Part shown: positions 57,600 to 64,000 of the stretch, in pieces | How positions within the stretch are numbered: the stretch's first letter is position 1 | Layout of the letters: each line of letters starts with the position of its first letter | Source of the DNA: Sipunculus nudus | Taxonomy: Eukaryota; Annelida; Sipuncula; Golfingiida; Sipunculidae | DNA: 64,000 bases | Assembly (NCBI GenBank): GCA_026874595.1 | Contig: CM049312.1 | Span: forward strand, 64,326,929 to 64,390,928 | Direction of reading: 5' to 3' | Made by a program: the position numbers and the translations under genes | The notes under the pieces: generated by a model | Database searches by the model: none | Seen by the model: the letters and a program-made list of their open reading frames with translations, nothing else | What the model was told of the DNA's origin: nothing

Positions 57600-59040
57600 A
57601 ATCAATGGGGAATGATACACGCTTTCCACAACCACATAGAAAGGTGCTTGAAAATTGCAGTTCTTCCAATTCACGTAACAATCAAAATATTTTCCTGGTA
57701 ATCTTAATCTGAGCTTAGTTTTTATTTCTTACCTCATATGGGTTTGGGAAATATATGAAGCCAATAAGAATCATTTAAGAGTTCTGTAATATTTGTTTGA
57801 GGACGAAACCATCATTATAACAGGTTATGCAGGGCTTGCCCTCTATGGCATTCATACACACCTGTAATTTCTTCTATAGTCATCAAAACATTGTAAATAT
57901 AATAGTGTTTCATATGATATGTTTTAAAATTAAAATTCTTTATTTGCCAAAAATATTGATACAGATGATCCAATAATACTCAAGAAAATTTAACAAAATT
58001 TTCATATCGTTGCAGAGAACATTGAGTAAGACGAACTAAGTTCAGGTTATTCGATTCTCGGTCACATGACATTTGGATATGAATGCTGACAATACACAGA
58101 ACAATTTGTGGATTATAACACAGATGTTTTTTATTCATGTCACAACGAGCCATGTCAGAAAAAATAACTTTAATTAAAAGGAAATTTGAGCGTGCCCCTC
58201 ACCTTTAATATTGACTTTTTCCATATAGATCCTCACATTATAGTCAACAATGCTGTTATTGTTTTTATTACATATATTAAAATTACAATAATGAAATGGG
58301 AAAAAATGAATGAATACGGAAAAAAGTGGCATATACCTTGCGCGCTGACTTAAAACTTATTTCGGATCATGGTGTCAGAGAAATGAGTATTAGTTCAGCA
58401 GGCGACCAACCGTACAGTTAGAGTATTCCATAGGCTATCATAAAAATACCATAATAGTTTATCTTCATTTTAATTTGAATCTTAAAGTTTAGCTTGCATT
58501 ATATTAATAGTGTACTACTCACGCTCTACAGATTGTTGTACCGATGATCTTGCCCGTAGAAATCGAAGAGCTTTTCTTGCCATTGTGCAATTTCAAAATT
58601 AAATTTCTTGGCAAAGGCTAACGCAAAATGTATATATACTTATTAAATCATTTAAGGATATTGAAAAATGGGACAAGAATTAAATAATGTTAATATATAT
58701 AACATACTACAATTGTTTTGTCTTATATCTGTTAAGAATTTTTCATCTTATACATTTTCTTTTTTTTTAATTCCCTTTCCCCAAATAGGGTTTTAATGCA
58801 TTTTTTTTTTTCATCAAAACATGCTTTTCATTCAATGTTAATTGCCTGTCCCTTTCATGTCTCTTTCATGACCTTACATGTAGCAATTCGCATTGCGCAT
58901 GCCGGACCGCGCATAAGAAATCTCACCTTATGTTTTTAGTCAATACCGATTTTACACGCATTCCGCATTCCGTAAATAAGGAATTTTAGCTTAATTGAAA
59001 CAGCTGCCTGACAGAAAGTATGTTTAATACTTTAATTAGG
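57600..59040. other. Intergenic sequence, no gene seen
   Basis: AT-rich; no exon, RNA gene or repeat edge identified. Confidence 0.4.
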
Positions 59041-59048
59041 TGCGGAAG

Positions 59049-59163
59049 AGGGGGGGGGGGGTGTACAGGCTTTAAAATTTTGTCTGAAACCCTTAAGAAA
59101 AAGTTGCTTCTTATAAAAAAAAGGGGGCGGGGTTCCGGACCCATTGGACCCCCCCCCCCCCCC
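59049..59163. repeat. Poly-G and poly-C tracts flanking ~90 bp
   Basis: A ~12-bp G run at 59049-59060 and a ~14-bp C run at 59149-59163 form a short inverted arrangement that could pair. Confidence 0.7.
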
Positions 59164-60034
59164 ATCCACTTCTGCTCAATGAGATGTGAGGATCCACTTC
59201 TGATCATTGAGATGTGAGAGAGGATTTTGCACTAAATACAGCCTTAGTTGCCCCGTTTGTCTCATGACCATAATATCCACAAACTCCTTGAATTATTTTT
59301 AAGTACATTTAGATATACCTTTTTCATAAACTTACCGAAAGAGACGAGCTTCTTTGCCTCTATCAGCGAGGGAGATAATGATGTCTGTGATGTAACAATG
59401 GATTAGCAACTAATCAAAATCATAATGGAAGTATAACAGGGGTCACTCAAATATGTTCCGTATAAAATAACTCAAAATTTATGCACTAGTGAGAACCAGG
59501 GATCACGGAACTATACTGTATATGATACAGGTTACCTGAAATCAGCACATAGTTCGCCATGCATATACTATGGCACAAAATACCCCAACATTCCTTGCTG
59601 TCTCTATACGTAATTTGTTTTACGGATTTCAATGAAATTTTGAGGAACAGTGGACCATTGGCCAAAAAAGTACTTATTTATTTTTCATTGTTAGTGTGTT
59701 AAATGTTAAGTGTATATTAATGCGGATCCCCCTTTTGGCGGTGGTATGCGCTCTTTTATTGCTCTCTAAATTCGTTATAAACATGTTGACAAGTTTTTTA
59801 TTAATCTAGTCCAAGTTATTATGAGTTTATATATCACACTGACCATTTTGAGGTTTTATGTGGCAAGGTTATTTTTACATATTAACCCTAGATGTTTGTC
59901 CTAAAATCGCTTTAAAAAAAATGACACCATCTTTTTTTGCAAAGATCCTGAAGGATCACAAGGATCCTAAGGATCACAAAAAAGTAAGAGAAAAAACACT
60001 GACATCTGCTCCCACACTATTATCGTTTATGGTA

Positions 60035-60530
60035 ACTACTAGGGATCGAAGAATCGTTGCACTGAACTGGAAGCCCTCGATTAAATTGTAATCGATCAGG
60101 AACCTCTTAATCGATACATTTCGTTTATTATTTTATTGCATGTACCATCCTGCAGTCCTCTGTGAGCTCTCACATCTGACACAACAGTTCGCGGTGACGA
60201 AGTTCTTTACCGCATATGTTCCATAAATCTACTTTAAACGTTTGCTGGTGGACCACTCCACTTACATTAAAACATAGATGTTGGCGACAAACAGTAGGAG
60301 AGCTACATTTTTATTCACTGAAATCTAATAACATCCATTTTGCTAAAACTGCCTTTATTTTTTAAAAAGTTTTTAAATTTACTACATTAATTTACTACTA
60401 ATTTACTACTACTTAAGCAAGGATTGAATCGAGAATTGAATCGAAGGTGAAGAATCGATTATTCAATCGATTCTAAGGGTCCTTAGAATTCACGGGCCTA
60501 CTAACTACAATCGATTTACACCTCTTGTAA
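60035..60530. repeat. Cluster of AATCGATT-like palindromes
   Basis: 'agggatcgaagaatcgttgc', 'attaaattgtaatcgatcag' and 'gaatcgattattcaatcgat' lie within 500 bp, resembling the ends of an inverted-repeat element. Exact boundaries not determined. Confidence 0.4.
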
Positions 60531-60845
60531 CCAGACTAACTGGCACTATTGTTCTGCATTTATAACCAGCGATTCAGATACGTTTTCTGTAAAATTTATA
60601 GGATTTTTGGCTTACTCGAATGACATGTCAGTGAACTTTATTTAATTTCTGTTGAGTTCTTTGACGCCCATGTGATGGATGTAGGAGCTTGTTAATTCAC
60701 AAGGTACATGAGCCAATGCTGAAAAACATGATGAACAACGTAACATTAGGTAGTTGGTTGCATAAGCTGAAAGGTCACATTTGAAAATCGTGTTCGTCTG
60801 AATTGTCGCCAAAAGTCCTTGTTGAATATGTTTGGATTATTTCCT

Positions 60846-60862
60846 CCCCCCCCCCCCCCCCC
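60846..60862. repeat. Poly-C tract
   Basis: About 16 C, then 'ctggggcgggggg' 30 bp on. Confidence 0.85.
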
Positions 60863-61677
60863 GAATGTTTTTTTTTTTCTGGGGCGGGGGGATGTCTCAG
60901 TATTACTAGATATTTATTTATAACGTCTTTTTCATCATCGACATCCCGCGGAACAAGAAAAAAACTTACAAATCTTGTGTTTATAACATGAACATCTTCA
61001 CTATTGCAAGATTTTAAATACAATGCTTCAAGTTTTTCTGACAAAGTTCGTACAAATATTGAATCAACAAAAAGAAGTTAACAAGAGTAATTTAAAATTG
61101 CTTGTATTGCTACCCCTTTGTACTTTTTCAAAGACAAGTGCATATGGACCATGTAGACGTATTCCTGCCGAGAGGATACCAACCGAGTATTGGTGAAGAG
61201 ACTTTTATTTTGTTTACAACAATTATAATTATATCTCGTTCTGTCGATATTTTTTCAATATCATTGGAAACAAACATTTAATTTAATAAGAACAACAATG
61301 TTATTTGTAGATTTAACTGGTTTGGTCAGATCAACATAATATTTACCAGATCTGAATATAAATCTAAATATACATACATACGTATATATACATCCATGAA
61401 GGATCACGCGTTCACCTTTATATATATATATATATACCCATATATACCCAAATATATACACACATATACAGTCACACACATGCACATACTCTTACCTACA
61501 TATTTATACACATTTCAAAATTATATCGACAGCTAATTCTCAAAATTCTTCACTCTTTATAAAATTAAGTAGGTTACCCCACTTTTGTTTATGAATATAT
61601 ATTTTGCTATTTTTTTTAGCTACTCTTCTTTCCAATCCTTCCAATTTCTTAACATATGATATATATACAGTGAAAGA

Positions 61678-62790
61678 TTAATTACCCGATTCTCTATTTT
61701 TAAAAATTACATATTTTTGTAGCAATAATAACATATCTATTTTACGTTTATTGGCATTGTCTTTGTCACATCCTGTATATAAAAGAAGCAGAGTCAGTGC
61801 AGGCATGTTAATTTCAGCGTGTTCTGCCCACCGACTAATTTGTCTATAAAATGATTTAGCTGTGTCGCAGTCACAGAATAAATGCACTACTGTTTCTGTT
61901 TCTTTTTTGCAATATGAACACATAATGGCATCAGTTATTTTCCATATGTATAGCTTCACAATCACAGACAATATATTATGGATAATTCTAAACTGAAATT
62001 GCCTCAAAAACATATCCATAGTGGTTTTATATATATATAATCAATTGCATCTTTCCAGGAAAATACCTGAGGTAAGCTTTCCTCTAGTTTAATTCTATTA
62101 GCCGGCTCATTTGTATAGTCATTTATAACCATATTATACACCTTACGCTAATTGACTTTTCTTAAGTCTAGAGCTTGATTATTCAATAATAAAGTGTCTT
62201 TTACGTAAATGTCACTCATATTCTCTGATTTTAGAACTAATTTCCACTCCTTTGGTACCGCTTATTGTATAGAATACCAGAACATCAGGTATTTTTTAGA
62301 GAGTTTATTTTCAGGGTGAAATATTTCCGAAAGATTCTTAGATTCTCTATTTGGTTCGTATAAATCATGGATACATTTAATTCCAATGTTATAAAAAAAT
62401 CTAGAGTATACCGATTTACCTGCTATTTTGACAAATTTGTTGTTCCAAACGGGTTGTAATAAGAGTTGTTGTGGATTCGTAGGCCTAAATGTAGCAATTT
62501 ATCCCAAATTTTAAAACAGTGTGAATAAAATTTAGATATTTTTCTTTTCATATTAAAAAAATCTAAATTGGCATTCAATTTTTCTACACCGCCAACATTT
62601 CTTATTACATATTAGGTATGACTATACATTTTGCATTTGATAACTTTTTCATTCGGATCATCCACATAATTATTTGGCTTTTCAATATGGCATTAATGTC
62701 TGGCATATTTATACCACCATTTTCTTTTTCACTTACAAGTACTCAATATTTAATCTTTGGTTTTTGTCCAAACAATATAAAATCTACCAT
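61678..62790 (-). pseudogene. LINE (non-LTR) ORF2 3' remnant
   Basis: On the minus strand a fragment near 62790-62620 reads KENGGINMPDINAILKSQII, matching the GGLNMPDI-type motif after the reverse transcriptase core. At 62019-61678 a 113-codon frame reads FRIIHNILSVIVKLYIWKI, then MCSYCKKETETVVHLFCDC, a zf-RVT-type Cys/His motif. The two parts are in different frames with stops between, and a TA expansion near 62035 contributes one shift. Inactive. Confidence 0.78.
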
Positions 62791-63339
62791 TATATTTTAA
62801 TCTTTCTTTAACCGAATGTTATAAATACGTGGATATAAACAACACGAACAGCCGTGTGAGATGGGATCGGTGTTTTCTTGCCATTTTTGAAGATTGTTTA
62901 AGGTATTAACTACAGTGAACAGACGTCAACTATCGGCAAAGGCCGCTATAGCTGGGTAGAGGGGCATCTTTCCGAACTGCCATGCCCTCCTCATACGGGT
63001 TGCATCAATTCGAAACTATGCATCAGTTCTATCTACCGACTTATCGCATGGAGCCCAAAAAATTCCACTTTATGACCGTTGCCTCTACACTATGTGCCCT
63101 CTAGAGTTAGCACCTAAACGTCCAACTGGTGCCTGTCGCCCGCAGTCACGTACTTACTCTCTCGTTCTCCTGCGGCGATCTTGAAAACTGTTTGCCTCCG
63201 CCCGGAGGGTATGCGTTCATTCCCTATCGTGTGTACGTTTGTGCGCGTGCGCGTGTGTTTGTGTGTGTGTTTGTTCACAACATAACTCTTTCAGTCATGA
63301 ACAGAATCCCATGCAGTTGTCAGACATTTTGGGATGGAC

Positions 63340-63440
63340 CAAGGAAGAATCGATAAAATTTTGGAGAGGTCAGAGTCATGATCTGGATTCAAGAAGGACT
63401 TTAATATCCACAATAATGCAGTCACATGTGCACCAATAAC
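63340..63440. repeat. Short third copy of part of R6
   Basis: 'gaagaatcgataaaattttg', 'gattcaagaa' and a final 'gggcc' parallel 17815-17935. Confidence 0.4.
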
Positions 63441-63501
63441 CTGGGACTGTGGGCCAAACACGGTCCAGCCTCGTGCGCGACGCAAGTCACAACTTAATTT
63501 T

Positions 63502-63843
63502 AACCTGTATCAATGGAAAGTTAAAGACAATAATATGAGTTCATTATGCTCTGGATATCCTGAATCCATACAACATTTATTCGTTGAATGCGATAGGTCT
63601 TGCAAGTTTTACTACGATGTCTTGTGTTGGCTAAAAACAAAAGATATATACCTACCTGATACAGGAAATGTGAAAGTTATTGGAGGGGTACAGCTATCAT
63701 CACACGGATCAAATCTAGTGAATCTCATGTTGTTATTGTATAAAGAACTAGTATTTAAAGCTCGAGTCAAGACAAATATTGTTTCTAATATTATTGTTTA
63801 TCTCTTGATTTGTTTTAAAACAATTGAAATAAAATCACATTAA
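63502..63843 (+). pseudogene. LINE ORF2 C-terminal remnant (zf-RVT region)
   Basis: From 63502 the frame reads NLYQWKVKDNNMSSLCSGYP then ESIQHLFVECDRSCKFYYDV, a zf-RVT-like sequence near the end of non-LTR ORF2 proteins. It stays open to TAA at 63841-63843. It is only ~113 codons and lacks the reverse transcriptase core. Opposite strand to the remnant at 61.7-62.8 kb and a different subfamily by sequence. Confidence 0.7.
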
Positions 63844-63903
63844 AATATTTGTTCGGAATGTTAATACCCCTTGTGTATCCTTTTAAACGCGTTTATATTA
63901 AGC

Positions 63904-63970
<67 letters not shown>
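63904..63970. repeat. (TA)n microsatellite
   Basis: More than 30 TA units with one TAC interruption, near the window end. Confidence 0.95.
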
Positions 63971-63972
<2 letters not shown>

Positions 63973-64000
63973 GCAGGTTTTCTATCTGGCCGCTGAGATC

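Noticed and set aside
60775-61044. 89-codon minus-strand frame
   Set aside because: Runs through a poly-G/C tract and gives a Gly/Pro run; low-complexity artefact.

Overview
This window is intron-rich, AT-rich animal nuclear DNA, most likely from a mollusc (probably a bivalve). The evidence is eukaryotic split genes with GT-AG introns, a NACHT/NLR-type immune gene, a secreted VWA plus lectin-like gene, LINE and SINE remnants, many inverted-repeat DNA elements, long (TA)n and poly-G/C tracts, and dispersed repeats containing 'agctcagctgact' of a kind I associate with bivalve genomes. No bacterial, organellar or viral coding organisation is visible. The taxon is an inference; only the animal-type gene structure is seen directly.

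Layout. 0.7-5.8 kb holds a decayed NACHT-domain (NLR-like) gene on the + strand. One upstream exon carries an in-frame stop. The large NACHT exon carries one nonsense codon and two compensating single-base frameshifts at homopolymers. A ~2.1 kb inverted-repeat element fills the intron between them. 7.48-7.86 kb holds a miniature LTR retroelement (TRIM-like) with a tRNA-Pro primer binding site, a polypurine tract, a 4-bp target duplication, and LTRs containing a tRNA-like sequence. 8-24 kb is gene-free repeat landscape: MITE-like elements with 2- or 3-bp target duplications, tandem repeats, and a CR1-like LINE remnant inside a diverged duplication whose partner lies at 50.9-53.6 kb.

24.5-48.3 kb holds the best intact gene. 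A signal-peptide exon, three exons making one complete VWA domain with all MIDAS elements, and two exons making a galactose-binding/FTP-like (F5/8 C-like) C-terminus join in frame through phase-1 introns to give 345 residues. Its predicted 17.3 kb first intron contains a tRNA-derived SINE, an eight-copy 109-bp tandem array, a hAT-type element with an 8-bp target duplication, a 591-bp hairpin element with a TAA target duplication, and a ~2.3 kb element carrying an exactly repeated 443-bp block.

48.3-64 kb has no convincing host gene. It holds the second copy of the CR1-containing segment, poly-G/C-tailed repeats, a LINE 3' remnant on the minus strand at 61.7-62.8 kb, another on the plus strand at 63.5-63.8 kb, and a terminal (TA)n tract.

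The two genes would fit innate immunity or secreted recognition: an intracellular NLR (now probably a pseudogene) and a secreted VWA-lectin. Nothing in the sequence links them functionally.
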